The notes: generated by a model from the sequence alone, not told the origin. DNA of 64,000 nucleotides from Bacillus sp. (in: firmicutes) (GCA_017656295.1 JACDOC010000004.1:124001-188000), one strand, 5' to 3'. Shown: positions 54,409-62,953, counted from the first letter of the stretch. Program-made: numbers and translations.

Positions 54409-54655
54409 AATCCAAAACTCCTTCTGATACTTAACATATCACTATATTTAAGTACGTGAAATTGAACAAACTGGTTCCTTTTTCCACGTTATAGAATCTG
54501 CCTTTAATGTTGTAAGTTGTAAATTAACAGCTCCCCTGCTCCCCGTTTTTCTCCAACCACTCCCATTCCCCCTAGTTGATTCATTACATAATTGGACTTC
54601 ATGAAATTTTCCAATTATATTTAATAAGTACGGTATTTCCAAAGGAGGACTGGCA
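54409..54655. other. Intergenic stretch, no gene seen
   Basis: Spacer between the methyltransferase and the fetA-like gene. A minus-strand frame here is the shadow of the ABC gene start. Confidence 0.4.
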
Positions 54656-55294
54656 TTGTTTACGTTAAAAAATGTCAAGATAAAAGAGATTCTATCCATT
54701 GACGAACTGATCATCCCTTCCCATACGGTGACATGTATATACGGCCCGAGCGGAAGTGGTAAGTCAACACTGTTAAAGCTTCTAAATCATTTACATAGCC
54801 CTGATGAAGGAAATATCTATTTTAATGGGAAATCATTATTCGAAATGGATCCGATTGAACTCCGTAGAAAAGTGGTCATGGTCCCGCAAACGCCAACGAT
54901 TTATGAGGGAACGGTGAAAGATAATCTTATAATCGGTTGTAAGTTTGCAGAAAAACCCATTCCATCAGATTATGAATTAGAAAACATACTAGCCACGGTT
55001 CATTTGCGTAAACCGTTAGATGAAGATGCCGACACCCTTTCTGGCGGGGAAAAACAACGACTAGCGCTAGCACGGGCGTTACTGATACATCCCGAGGTCC
55101 TTTTATTAGACGAGCCGACTTCGGCGTTAGATGAGGAAACCGCAAGTTCCGTCATCTTTGATGTGATTCAACTTTATCAGCAACATAAGAAAACGATTAT
55201 CATGATCACGCATTCAAAAGATTTGCTGAAAAAAATACATGGAAATATGATTGATATAACAAAATATAGCTTAATCCTTCAAAAAGATCATTAA
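54656..55294 (+). CDS. ABC transporter ATP-binding protein, FetA/YbbL-like
   Basis: A 212-residue compact ATPase with GPSGSGKST near residue 31, LSGGEKQRLALARAL and LLLDEPTSALD, then MITHSK. The partner is the UPF0014 permease 19 bases downstream, as in E. coli fetAB (iron export under oxidative stress) and the Bacillus yjkB-yjkA pair. AAAGGAGG stands before TTG 54656. Iron export is inferred from the family. Confidence 0.82.
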   Translation: MFTLKNVKIKEILSIDELIIPSHTVTCIYGPSGSGKSTLLKLLNHLHSPDEGNIYFNGKSLFEMDPIELRRKVVMVPQTPTIYEGTVKDNLIIGCKFAEKPIPSDYELENILATVHLRKPLDEDADTLSGGEKQRLALARALLIHPEVLLLDEPTSALDEETASSVIFDVIQLYQQHKKTIIMITHSKDLLKKIHGNMIDITKYSLILQKDH

Positions 55295-55313
55295 GAAAAT
55301 AAGGGGGGATTCC

Positions 55314-56105
55314 ATGGAAGGTATTATCGATTTGACCTTTTGGCAAATGGCCACTGCTTATCTATTTATTGTCGTTTTACTAATTATTTTAAAAATCAAA
55401 GGAATACCACGAGAAAAAGAAGTACTCATATCCACCATTCGCATGACGCTCCAATTAATGTTGGTCGGATATTTACTTCAATACATATTTGATCATCCAA
55501 ACCCATGGATCACGTTATTGATTATCGGAATTATGCTTGTGTTTGCTATTTTTAATGTGTATAATCGGTCCAAAATCACACTTTCCTTTTCGATGAAAAA
55601 AGCTATTGCCCTTTCTATGGGCATCGGGATTCTGTGCAGTATCTGTTACTTTATTTTTATCGTCATACGTTTATCGCCATGGTATGAACCGAGATACTTT
55701 ATCCCGCTTGCCGGGATGATTATCGGAAATTCGATGACAGGTATTTCCTTAGGAGTCAATACTTTAATACAAGGATTTCAATCCGATCGAGCACGCATTG
55801 AAGAAGCGCTCATGCTTGGAGCGACTCCTCGATTAGCAGCCAAACCTATCGTCAACCGGGCATTTGATGAAGCGATGCTGCCGACGATTAACTCAATGGT
55901 CGGAATGGGAATTGTCTTTCTCCCCGGGATGATGACTGGTCAAATTTTATCCGGTACCTCTCCCCTCGTCGCGGTCGAATACCAAATCGCGATCATGCTC
56001 GGACTCGTTGGAAGCGTCTCGTTAACAGTTCTTTTGTATCTTTACTTAGGGTATCAAACATTTTTTAATAAGAGGTGCCAATTGAAATACAACATGGATG
56101 AGTAG
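55314..56105 (+). CDS. UPF0014 ABC permease, FetB/YbbM-like
   Basis: A 263-residue membrane protein with seven hydrophobic helices. Family motifs are IRMTLQLMLVGYLLQYIF near residue 40, PLAGMIIGNSMTGISLGVN near 140, EEALMLGATPRLA and GMGIVFLPGMMTGQILSGTSPLVAVEYQIAIM. It forms an ABC transporter with the ATPase just upstream. AAGGGGGGATTCC precedes the ATG. In E. coli FetB exports iron; the metal here is not proven. Confidence 0.87.
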   Translation: MEGIIDLTFWQMATAYLFIVVLLIILKIKGIPREKEVLISTIRMTLQLMLVGYLLQYIFDHPNPWITLLIIGIMLVFAIFNVYNRSKITLSFSMKKAIALSMGIGILCSICYFIFIVIRLSPWYEPRYFIPLAGMIIGNSMTGISLGVNTLIQGFQSDRARIEEALMLGATPRLAAKPIVNRAFDEAMLPTINSMVGMGIVFLPGMMTGQILSGTSPLVAVEYQIAIMLGLVGSVSLTVLLYLYLGYQTFFNKRCQLKYNMDE

Positions 56106-56153
56106 ATTTCATATAAAAATCTTATATAAAAAACAAAAGTTGGTAAATAATAA

Positions 56154-56190
56154 AGGACTTCTAATTTGCTTTATTAGAAGTTCTATTTTT
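56154..56190. terminator. Terminator after the fetAB-like operon
   Basis: AGGACTTCTAAT and ATTAGAAGTTCT pair around seven bases, followed by ATTTTT on the plus strand. The right part also contains the end of a decayed minus-strand gene. Confidence 0.85.
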
Positions 56191-56342
56191 ATCTCTTTCC
56201 CAGTTAATAACAAATACTAAAGCAAATAGTTGGCATACCAGTCCAGCTATCCACCCGATAAGCGGGAATATTCAATGTATTCCTTTAATGCCAACCCACC
56301 TGCTATAAAAGAAGTACCTATAAAATAAATACGATTGTTCAT
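56161..56342 (-). pseudogene. Decayed small membrane protein gene
   Basis: On the minus strand ATG 56342 opens RIYFIGTSFIAGGLALKEYIEY and stops soon after; one base further the frame continues FPLIGWIAGLVCQLFALVFVINWERDKN to a TAG at 56161. Adding one T at GAATATTCCCG would join them into a two-helix protein of about 62 residues. A second short frame (MNKNQK) with GAGGGAGG before it overlaps the ATG and suggests another shift at the very 5' end. Family unknown. Confidence 0.5.
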
Positions 56343-56515
56343 TTCTGATTCTTATTCATTTTTCCTCCCTCAACGTTTTACCAAACAATTTAATACCTTT
56401 GTTGAACGATAAAAGTCTTAATATTGATACGTTCTTAATGAATAATAAGTTTCATTAATTGGAAATAAACTAGTTGGATTTTATCAAATATCAACAGAGT
56501 AAGTTAACTTAGCCA
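56343..56515. other. Intergenic stretch, no gene seen
   Basis: AT-rich spacer without coding signal between the decayed gene and the terminator of the LysM/GH18 gene. Confidence 0.4.
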
Positions 56516-56572
56516 TAAAAAAAAGAGCGTGTAATCGGAAAATTTATCCGCTACATAGCTCTTTTTCTTTTT
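56516..56572 (-). terminator. Terminator after the LysM/GH18 gene
   Basis: AAAAGAGC and GCTCTTTT enclose an inner CGGA/TCCG stem; T-runs on both sides, so possibly bidirectional. Confidence 0.75.
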
Positions 56573-56595
56573 AGGCGATAAGCTTCTCACCTGCT

Positions 56596-58008
56596 TTATA
56601 ATATCTTACGAATTAGAAAATTGTCTTCAAGTAATAACCAATTTTGTGGGTATGGATAACCAAGGACCCAATAGCTAATTCCACGCAGACCGTAATCCTT
56701 CACCGTATCAAATTTGGCCTGGGCACTTCGGGCATCTTCAAACCATACTTCATGCGTACGTCCTTGACTATCGACATACCGGTAAAACGGCGTTTCAGCT
56801 GTCCCATCATATTGGATCGTCGCTCCATAGCGTATTGCCCGCTCTACAGCTTCCTGCGGACTAAACGTTTCAGCCTCTTGTCCTTTTACATGAGGAAGGA
56901 GCCAGTCGCGGGCGTACACTTGGAACCCCATAAAAATTTTGTTTCTTGGGATGACCGTAACCGCATAATCAAGAACACGTTTAATTTGGTTAAGTGGTGA
57001 AATCGCTTGAGGAGGACCTAATCGATAACCCCATTCATACGTCATTAACACCACAAAGTCCACAATTCTTCCATGGGCAGGATAATCATGCGCTTCATAT
57101 AAAAGCCCTTTTTGATCGCCACTGGTCTTCGGAGCAACAGACGTTGAAACAAAAAATCCTTCCGGATGAAGTATGTCTACTGATCGTTGCAGAAATTGAT
57201 TATACAACTCGCGATCCGCCGGATAGACGTTTTCAAAGTCAATGTTTAAACCTCGATAGCCTTTTTCTTTCATCGTATTGACAATATGGGTTAACAGTTG
57301 ATTTTGTAGATTCACATTTGAAAGGACTGTTCTCGCCAACCGGGATCCGGGATCTTTGTACGTAAAATTTGTAATACACATCATTGGAACAACTTTCTCT
57401 GCTATGGAAGCTTGGATGATGGCGGTGTCATTAATCGGATCTAGTCCGCCATCTTCCCTAATAAGGTAAGCAAAAGGGGATGCGTATGTTAAATAACGGC
57501 CTACTTCCCGGACTTGACGCCCCCCTTCTTCTCCCATTTGATACGTAAAGGCGTTTACATCAATGGCAGGTTTATATAAAGGGATCGTTAAAACCGTTCC
57601 AGGATAAATGAGACTTGGATTTGTAATTTGATTTACCCGAATGATTTCTTGAACGGTGGTACCATAACGCTGGGCAATTTCCCATAACGTATCCCCAGGT
57701 TGAACCGTATGGGTTCTTGCAGGAATTACCAAAACGGAGCCGGGATAAATCAGGGAAGGGTCACTGATTCGATTGGCCTGAACAATCGCTTCAATCGATG
57801 TTCCATATCGCCTGGCGATCATCCATAATGTCTCTCCTGGACGGACTGTATGATATTTAAAAGGTGTTGGTATAACTAGTGCTTGGCCACCGACCAACCG
57901 ATTCGGATCTGTCAACTGGTTGGCAGTTACAATTTGATCAATGGTAACACCGTAACGCTGTGCAATCAACCATAAAGTTTCCCCTCTTTGGACCACATGG
58001 ATTTGCAT
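56596..58008 (-). CDS. Triple-LysM glycoside hydrolase family 18, spore cortex-lytic type (SleL/YaaH/YdhD-like)
   Basis: A 470-residue protein. Three LysM repeats at about residues 3-48, 52-96 and 100-144 (HVVQRGETLWLIAQRYGV, HTVRPGETLWMIARRYGT, HTVQPGDTLWEIAQRYGT) bind peptidoglycan. A GH18 domain follows with the catalytic stretch GYRGLNIDFENV, where the last Glu is the acid/base. Relatives act as N-acetylglucosaminidases on spore cortex during germination; usual forms have two LysM. There is no signal peptide, as for mother-cell-made coat/cortex proteins. ATG 58008 has AGGGAG eight bases upstream. Confidence 0.88.
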   Translation of the reverse strand: MQIHVVQRGETLWLIAQRYGVTIDQIVTANQLTDPNRLVGGQALVIPTPFKYHTVRPGETLWMIARRYGTSIEAIVQANRISDPSLIYPGSVLVIPARTHTVQPGDTLWEIAQRYGTTVQEIIRVNQITNPSLIYPGTVLTIPLYKPAIDVNAFTYQMGEEGGRQVREVGRYLTYASPFAYLIREDGGLDPINDTAIIQASIAEKVVPMMCITNFTYKDPGSRLARTVLSNVNLQNQLLTHIVNTMKEKGYRGLNIDFENVYPADRELYNQFLQRSVDILHPEGFFVSTSVAPKTSGDQKGLLYEAHDYPAHGRIVDFVVLMTYEWGYRLGPPQAISPLNQIKRVLDYAVTVIPRNKIFMGFQVYARDWLLPHVKGQEAETFSPQEAVERAIRYGATIQYDGTAETPFYRYVDSQGRTHEVWFEDARSAQAKFDTVKDYGLRGISYWVLGYPYPQNWLLLEDNFLIRKIL

Positions 58009-58021
58009 CCGCATCTCTCCC

Positions 58022-58200
58022 TAGCTAGTAAAGTTCGATTTTTTCTCATAAACGTGGTTTTTTTCACATAAAATTTAGATTTTTTCCCATAAAAGTTCAA
58101 TTTTTTCTCATAAATTTTGGATTTTTTCTCATAAGTAATGTGTCTTGCCCTAATTATTGAGTATTTTCTCGTAAACGTCGGGGGTTTTCTCCTTTATATC
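58022..58200. repeat. 21-bp-period degenerate tandem array A2 (core TTTTCTCATAAA)
   Basis: CATAA-like cores at 58047, 58067, 58088, 58109 and 58130, then decayed units at about 58150, 58170 and 58192, so steps of 20-22 bases. The core equals that of array A1 at 2.1 kb. It begins 14 bases upstream of the LysM/GH18 start codon, where the promoter should be. Confidence 0.85.
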
Positions 58201-58336
58201 TACTATATTCCTTTCCTTTGCTTTTATTAGCAAGGTCTAATGAAATTCAAACAACAAATGATGACTAGCAAAAATTAAAATGAATGTTCGATTTAATCGA
58301 GGGTACCTGTTTAATGAAGGTTTGAGAACTTTAAGC
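58201..58336. other. Intergenic stretch, no gene seen
   Basis: AT-rich spacer between array A2 and a terminator. Confidence 0.4.
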
Positions 58337-58373
58337 AAAAAAAAACAGAAGGATTCATCTAAATGTCCTTCTG
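58337..58373 (-). terminator. Terminator after the exported phosphoesterase gene
   Basis: CAGAAGGA and TCCTTCTG pair around thirteen bases, followed by nine T on the minus strand. Confidence 0.88.
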
Positions 58374-58418
58374 AGGAATCTTAAACGGACAATGTTATGG
58401 AAAAATGAATAAACCTTT

Positions 58419-59393
58419 TTAATTTAATGTATTGGCCTTTACTGGTAATTGGATCACCCACGGTTCTCCTGTCCAATCATTTTTGTGGAAATCACGACGC
58501 TTAATGACGACTTTGTTTTTATAAACCTCAACTATTAGTCCCTGGCTAATGTATTGATATCCTGGAGGCAGTTCTCCTAGAAGAAAGCCAATCCCTGTTG
58601 TGATATAACTTACAGAAGAAGTCCCAACTGATGTAAAGTCTTTTCGATATAAGGTTCTAGGGTCGTATAACGGGTAATGCGAATGGCCGGAAAAATGGAT
58701 AACTTGCGGATATTCCTTTAACGTATTGTAAAGAAGTTCTCTATTCAATTCAGTAGTCGAATTACTACCAATTACTGTATTTTTAATTGGTTGATGTTGA
58801 AAAACAAATATTGGTTTTTTCGGGTCATCCTTCGCGGCTTGTTCTAACTGCTCACCAAGCCAATTAATTTGTTTTGTGGAATAATAGCCTTTTGTTAATC
58901 CGTTCTCCGGACCAAGAATGATGAAATGGTAACCTTTGATCACCTTATGATCATAAATGGAATCCATACCTGTTTCAGCTAGGAACCTTTTTTGAGCGTC
59001 TGCTTCTGATAATCCATTCCAGTATTCGTGATTTCCAATGGTGAACAGGGAAATAGCTTGTGGTTGTTTTTTTACATCATAAAGTGAAAAGAATCGGTCA
59101 TATTCTTCCTTTAACCCTTTGTCCGTTAAATCACCAACTACCACAAAAGCATCTTGTTTTGGTGCTTGCTCATTTAGCTGCTCCAGCGCTTCCTGAAACT
59201 TTTGCATATCCATTGTCCCGCTTTGCTTAATATGTATATCACTAATCACAGGAAACACAAGTATAGGTTCCTTTCTGCTCTTGCTTAACTTTTCTTCAGA
59301 TTGTACATTCCACGAGAACATACATAAAACAATACTAATTACGATGAGAGCGACCCAGAGTTGTTTCGGTTTTTTAAAAAATTTACTTTCCAT
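58419..59393 (-). CDS. Membrane-anchored or secreted metallophosphoesterase
   Basis: A 324-residue protein with an N-terminal hydrophobic segment (LWVALIVISIVLCMFSW) and calcineurin-like motifs SDIHIK near residue 51, VVGDLTDKG near 85, IGNHEYW near 119, QHQP near 200 and FSGHSHYPLYDP near 234. All dinuclear-metal ligands are present. It should act outside the membrane; substrate unknown. GGAGG precedes the ATG. It is unrelated in detail to the cytoplasmic phosphoesterase at 37.1 kb. Confidence 0.83.
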   Translation of the reverse strand: MESKFFKKPKQLWVALIVISIVLCMFSWNVQSEEKLSKSRKEPILVFPVISDIHIKQSGTMDMQKFQEALEQLNEQAPKQDAFVVVGDLTDKGLKEEYDRFFSLYDVKKQPQAISLFTIGNHEYWNGLSEADAQKRFLAETGMDSIYDHKVIKGYHFIILGPENGLTKGYYSTKQINWLGEQLEQAAKDDPKKPIFVFQHQPIKNTVIGSNSTTELNRELLYNTLKEYPQVIHFSGHSHYPLYDPRTLYRKDFTSVGTSSVSYITTGIGFLLGELPPGYQYISQGLIVEVYKNKVVIKRRDFHKNDWTGEPWVIQLPVKANTLN

Positions 59394-59700
59394 AAAAATA
59401 ACCTCCCGTTTGCTAGATTCCCCTCATCGTAAAAACTCCTAAATCTATTCGATAGGTTGCGGTGATGATCATATTTTATTAACTGCTTTTCAGTACTTTT
59501 TCTTGCTGATCTATAAACTGTTGTTTATTTATTTATTTTACGTAATTTTTGAATATCTAATCGAATGAATATTCTTTTATTAAATAACTTGACAACTTCT
59601 ATGTCCCATTGAATTGAGCCTATCCCTTCGTTCAAGTTAATTTCCTTTATTTTTGAGAGCATCCTACACCGGTGTCATTATAGATTTGCCTATAAGCAAA
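59394..59700. other. Intergenic stretch, no gene seen
   Basis: AT-rich, no coding frame above background on either strand. Confidence 0.4.
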
Positions 59701-59705
59701 AACGT

Positions 59706-59744
59706 AAAAACCTCTTCAGCACGTTCCTGAAGAGGTTTTTCATG
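59706..59744. terminator. Bidirectional terminator
   Basis: AAAACCTCTTCAG and CTGAAGAGGTTTT form a thirteen-pair stem around six bases. It ends the 46-residue gene on the minus strand. Confidence 0.9.
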
Positions 59745-59753
59745 AAACTTCAC

Positions 59754-59894
59754 TTAATCATTTTTCTCTTTTTCCCGCCGTATCGCTTCTGCCAACTCTT
59801 GCGATAAAGAATTTTTATAAGTTTCCGCTGATTCTTCTCCTTCGTCTTTGATCTCAATAACGCTACCTTGGATATATGGTTCTTTTTCTTGCAT
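59754..59894 (-). CDS. 46-residue charged small protein
   Basis: A short frame beginning MQEKEPYIQGSVIEIKDEG and ending AIRREKEKND, strongly charged and probably helical at its end. GAGGTG lies six bases before the ATG and a strong terminator follows, which is why I accept it despite its length. I do not recognise the family. Confidence 0.6.
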   Translation of the reverse strand: MQEKEPYIQGSVIEIKDEGEESAETYKNSLSQELAEAIRREKEKND

Positions 59895-60098
59895 TTTTTT
59901 CACCTCATGAGTAGTTTGCGTCATAAAGAAGGTGATTTATATGTAAAAAAATGTTAGGGACACTTTTTTTATTCGCGTAGAAAATTGAAGTAAGAATGTG
60001 TTCATGTATGGAATCATTTTCTACAGAGTCAAACAACCCCTTTGCATAACCCTCCCGAGATTAGAAAAAACTACGATTGTAATCAAGGAGGGATGATA

Positions 60099-60218
60099 AT
60101 GGACGATAAAACGAAAAAAGGTATAAAAAACCTTGAATTCAAAGCTACTCCAGAAGACCTTGCTACTGAAAAAAGAGCAAGAAACAACAAAGGCCAACAG
60201 CGTGCACCGAAAATGTAG
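60099..60218 (+). CDS. 39-residue basic small protein
   Basis: A short frame beginning MDDKTKKGIKNLEFKATPED and ending NNKGQQRAPKM. AAGGAGGG lies six bases before the ATG and a terminator follows 20 bases after the stop. Composition (Lys, Asn, Gln, no Cys or Trp) is like minor spore proteins, but I cannot assign it. Confidence 0.58.
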   Translation: MDDKTKKGIKNLEFKATPEDLATEKRARNNKGQQRAPKM

Positions 60219-60236
60219 CAACTTATCTAATATTAA

Positions 60237-60269
60237 AAATCCGAGGACCACATTACCTCGGATGTTTTT
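60237..60269 (+). terminator. Terminator after the 39-residue gene
   Basis: ATCCGAGG and CCTCGGAT pair around nine bases, followed by GTTTTT. Confidence 0.9.
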
Positions 60270-60419
60270 CGTCAAAATTTTAAAGGTGACTGACATGCAT
60301 AATAATGAAAAGCGAAACCTATATTTGAACTTGGCAGTAGTAGTAATCACTAACTTTTGTTTTTTGTTTTTTTAGAAAATTATGGAATTCCTGAGTAACT
60401 TCTATTTGCTGTTTAAAGA

Positions 60420-60599
60420 TTAAAATATAAATAAAGACAGTGCTATTAGGTATATAAGAATATACACCCCAGAAGCTATTCTTCCGAAAGTCGTAATACA
60501 ACCTTTGTCTTCTCTTAAAAATATTAAATATAATATACTCAAAACAACCATTAACATATACAATGGTGAAACAGCAAGTTGAGCAAATTCATTAGCCAT
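60420..60599 (-). CDS. 59-residue two-helix membrane protein
   Basis: A short frame with two hydrophobic helices (LYMLMVVLSILYLIF and SGVYILIYLIALSLFIF) joined by REDKGCITTFGRIA. AAGGGTG lies nine bases before ATG 60599. No family recognised. Confidence 0.5.
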   Translation of the reverse strand: MANEFAQLAVSPLYMLMVVLSILYLIFLREDKGCITTFGRIASGVYILIYLIALSLFIF

Positions 60600-60674
60600 A
60601 TGTTAATTCACCCTTATTAAAGTGCTAATCCCTATTTTATCACTACTTTATTCACTATCGTTAGTCTAATAAGA

Positions 60675-60705
60675 AAAGGAGCTGCCATAACAGCCCCTTG
60701 TTAAG
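60675..60705 (-). terminator. Terminator after the gamma-SASP-like gene
   Basis: On the minus strand AAGGGGCTG and CAGCTCCTT pair with one mismatch, followed by TTCTTATT. Confidence 0.6.
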
Positions 60706-60762
60706 CACTTGCGCCCTTTTCTGGAATAACTTGTGTTTTGTGTTTTTGCTCAACTTCTATTA

Positions 60763-60900
60763 TTAGCTATTATTTTTTCTTTCTCTTTCCGCTTTTTTCC
60801 TGGCTTTATTACTTTGTACAAACTCTGCGCCAAATTCTGTATCGGCTGATTTACTTCCTCCAGTATGTGGCTGATTTCGATTATTATTACGGTTTGTCAC
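60763..60900 (-). CDS. Gamma-type small acid-soluble spore protein-like, 45 residues
   Basis: From GTG 60900 (AAAGGAG eight bases upstream) the frame reads MTNRNNNRNQPHTGG, then SADTEFGAEFVQSNKARKK and a Lys/Arg/Asn tail. The TEFGAEF block with following helix resembles the repeat of gamma-type SASPs (QFGTEFASETNAQ), here once instead of two or three times. Gamma-SASPs are amino-acid stores degraded on germination. The match is by eye, so call it tentative. Confidence 0.55.
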   Translation of the reverse strand: MTNRNNNRNQPHTGGSKSADTEFGAEFVQSNKARKKAERERKNNS

Positions 60901-61085
60901 TGTTACTTCTCCTTTCATAGACATAACATAGTGTTGAAAAATCTACCGTCTTAAGAATATCTGATGATGCCTACTTAACTTCCTAAAAAACTTAAGATTT
61001 CAGTAGCTCCTTTGTATTTTTTGTTTTTTTCATCGAAAATTATTCCTTAAATGATAAAGCATTCATCGCTTATTTTGTTCTTTAG
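60901..61085. other. Intergenic stretch, no gene seen
   Basis: AT-rich spacer upstream of the gamma-SASP-like gene; a promoter is expected on the minus strand but none stands out. Confidence 0.35.
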
Positions 61086-61193
61086 CTAAATGCTTTGTTA
61101 GCACAAGAAGCTATAGAAGCTGTCGCATCGACAACTCCTGTTATGCCATTCTTACGCCCGTTTGTTGAACAAGATACGACGAATTTCTCTTAA
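61086..61193 (+). pseudogene. Possible coding remnant
   Basis: The frame gives 35 residues beginning LNALLAQEAIEAVAS and ending RPFVEQDTTNFS with no start codon or ribosome site and a TAG directly before it. The composition is protein-like and a neighbouring frame continues with hydrophilic residues, so it looks like the tail of a deleted gene. I cannot name the parent. Confidence 0.3.
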
Positions 61194-61431
61194 CGCAGTT
61201 AGAAAAAACAATTCCCTCTAACACTTGAAAGGTGATATCGAGATATTTCTCAGTGAGGTAATACCAGGGGTTCCTCCTGCAAATCAACCCAACCTGTAGC
61301 CCTCTCTATAAATCCTATGCTCATTATCACATAAATGAAAAGACAATGTAATTTTTCAGAAAACGGGGTGTAAAAAAGTTGCGTTAAAATGAGGAAGAGA
61401 TAACCTATCTATACGGCGGGAAGGTGTTTTC

Positions 61432-61773
61432 ATGGATGAAATGATGAAAAAATCGTACATACAGAAATCCCTTGAAGAATGGAAGGAAGATATTTCTGAA
61501 GTATTAAACCAGATTGACCAAGAATATGAGGAAGTCAAACAAGAGTTAAGAGTTTACTCATATAAATACAGCATTACAAAGCAAGTGATTCAATCGACAG
61601 TGAACGAAGAAATCATTGAAACGATTCGCCAGCGTTACCATAAACCATTTGAAGAGAAATATGAAGAACTGAAAGAATCTATTCGTGATTTAGAAGAGAA
61701 AAGACGTGTTTTCCAAATGTTTGTAGATAAAATTGACGAAGTCACCCGGAAGGAAACGGCTAAGTCAGTGTGA
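61432..61773 (+). CDS. Coiled-coil protein of unknown function
   Basis: A 113-residue, very charged protein with long heptad-like helices (LEEWKEDISEVLNQIDQEYEEVKQELRVYS and EEKYEELKESIRDLEEKRRVFQMFVDKID). GGGAAGG lies before the ATG. A terminator follows about 120 bases downstream. Likely a cytoplasmic helical bundle; no family recognised. Confidence 0.62.
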   Translation: MDEMMKKSYIQKSLEEWKEDISEVLNQIDQEYEEVKQELRVYSYKYSITKQVIQSTVNEEIIETIRQRYHKPFEEKYEELKESIRDLEEKRRVFQMFVDKIDEVTRKETAKSV

Positions 61774-61892
61774 CGTATATATAATATTTTTGAACCCTCA
61801 TAATTTAGACTTTTCACCCCAGAAACGTAGCCACACTGGGAATTCCTCTATTCATCAAGTTGATATACAAACCGGATGCGGTACATATACAA

Positions 61893-61925
61893 ACAAGAGT
61901 CAACAATACAGTTGGCTCTTTTTTA
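61893..61925 (+). terminator. Terminator downstream of the coiled-coil gene
   Basis: AGAGTCAAC and GTTGGCTCT pair with one wobble around six bases, followed by TTTTTTA. Confidence 0.85.
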
Positions 61926-62340
61926 TTATTTATATCCTGGGTTTCAAGAGTACGTAAGCCGCCAATGTAGCAGAGATTAATACAGCAAATACTTTTCTTT
62001 ATTTCATCCAAATACCTCTTTCTTCATCTCTCAAATTCCAAAAGTAATCTTCTCCAAAATTCCTCATTTTTCATTTGAATTTTTCGAAATGGTTAAAATA
62101 TGGTTCTGTTCAATAAAACGTGCTTGATTCTTCCTCTATCGCTAAATTTTCGAAAGCGTGTCCGTCATCCCCTGCGTGATCGCAAAACACACAATTTTAG
62201 CACAAATAAACCGCAACTTTATACCGAATAAAATTTGACCCGTAACTCAATGGACTTCTATATTTTTTTCGTTACAACTACCCGTAAAATTGTAATAATT
62301 GTTCACTAATTGGACACATTAAAATTAATACAAATTATTG
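61926..62340. other. Long intergenic stretch, no gene seen
   Basis: No reliable frame. The minus strand near 62110-62200 has a short protein-like stretch without start or ribosome site. Confidence 0.4.
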
Positions 62341-62355
62341 AAAGGAGAAAAAAAC

Positions 62356-62565
62356 ATGTTAAAAAAATTTCTATATTCATTTTACGCTTTATCATTGATA
62401 GTAATGCTTCTTGGGATGGATGATGTCTACGCTCAAAATAACAATAATGACATGAATAATCAAGTTGCAGACAATGCTGATGACGATAATGATTGGGGTT
62501 GGATTGGTTTACTAGGTTTGGCAGGATTATTAGGGCTAAGAAGAAGAGATGACCGAAGAGATTAG
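62356..62565 (+). CDS. WGxxGxxG-type small secreted/sorted protein
   Basis: A 69-residue protein with a signal peptide (LKKFLYSFYALSLIVMLLGM...VYA), an Asn/Asp-rich spacer and a C-terminal DWGWIGLLGLAGLLGL helix followed by RRRDDRRD. This tripartite tail, WGxxGxxG helix plus Arg cluster, matches the small-protein family named for that motif and resembles sorting signals such as GlyGly-CTERM. AAAGGAG lies eight bases before ATG 62356. Terminator follows. Whether it is processed is unknown. Confidence 0.75.
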   Translation: MLKKFLYSFYALSLIVMLLGMDDVYAQNNNNDMNNQVADNADDDNDWGWIGLLGLAGLLGLRRRDDRRD

Positions 62566-62656
62566 GGTCTAATATAGAATTATGTTTAAGAAACCTTTGA
62601 GACTGTAGACAAAATTAGGTTCAGATAATATTCTGATCCCTATTTGTCTAGAGCCT

Positions 62657-62690
62657 GAGGGCCAACCTTTAAAGGTTGGCCCTTTCTTCT
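62657..62690 (+). terminator. Terminator after the WGxxGxxG gene
   Basis: AGGGCCAACC(TTTAAA)GGTTGGCCCT, a perfect stem followed by TTCTTCTTTC. Confidence 0.93.
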
Positions 62691-62776
62691 TTCTTTTAAC
62701 ACAAAAAAAGGAAAACACTTTTGAATTCCTGGTAATAATGTTAGTTACCGAACAAACATTAATAGGAGGTTTTCAC

Positions 62777-62953
62777 GTGTTTTCCGTGTTACTAGAATTC
62801 CCAGAATTTGAAGTTGTTAATTAAGAAACTTTTCCAACTCATTATTTAGGTCATGTAGAGACAAAAGTAGAAGAAGAACGATGCGCTCATTGTGGCTTTA
62901 TCTCCTCTCATTCGTCCACGACAAGAAAAATACGGGATTTATCTGTACTATAA
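62777..62953 (+). pseudogene. ISL3-family transposase N-terminal remnant
   Basis: From GTG 62777 (AGGAGG upstream) the frame reads VLLEFPEFEVVN, a TAA stop, then ETFPTHYLGHVETKVEEERCAHCGFISSHSSTTRKIRDLSVL and another stop. The CxxC with ...RKIRDLS is the N-terminal zinc-ribbon region of ISL3 transposases (about 400 residues). Only this first seventh survives, with at least two stops, so the element is dead. Confidence 0.75.

Noticed and set aside
62110-62210. Minus-strand protein-like stretch (HAGDDGHAFENLAIEEES)
   Set aside because: Too short, no start or ribosome site, no recognisable family; left as intergenic.
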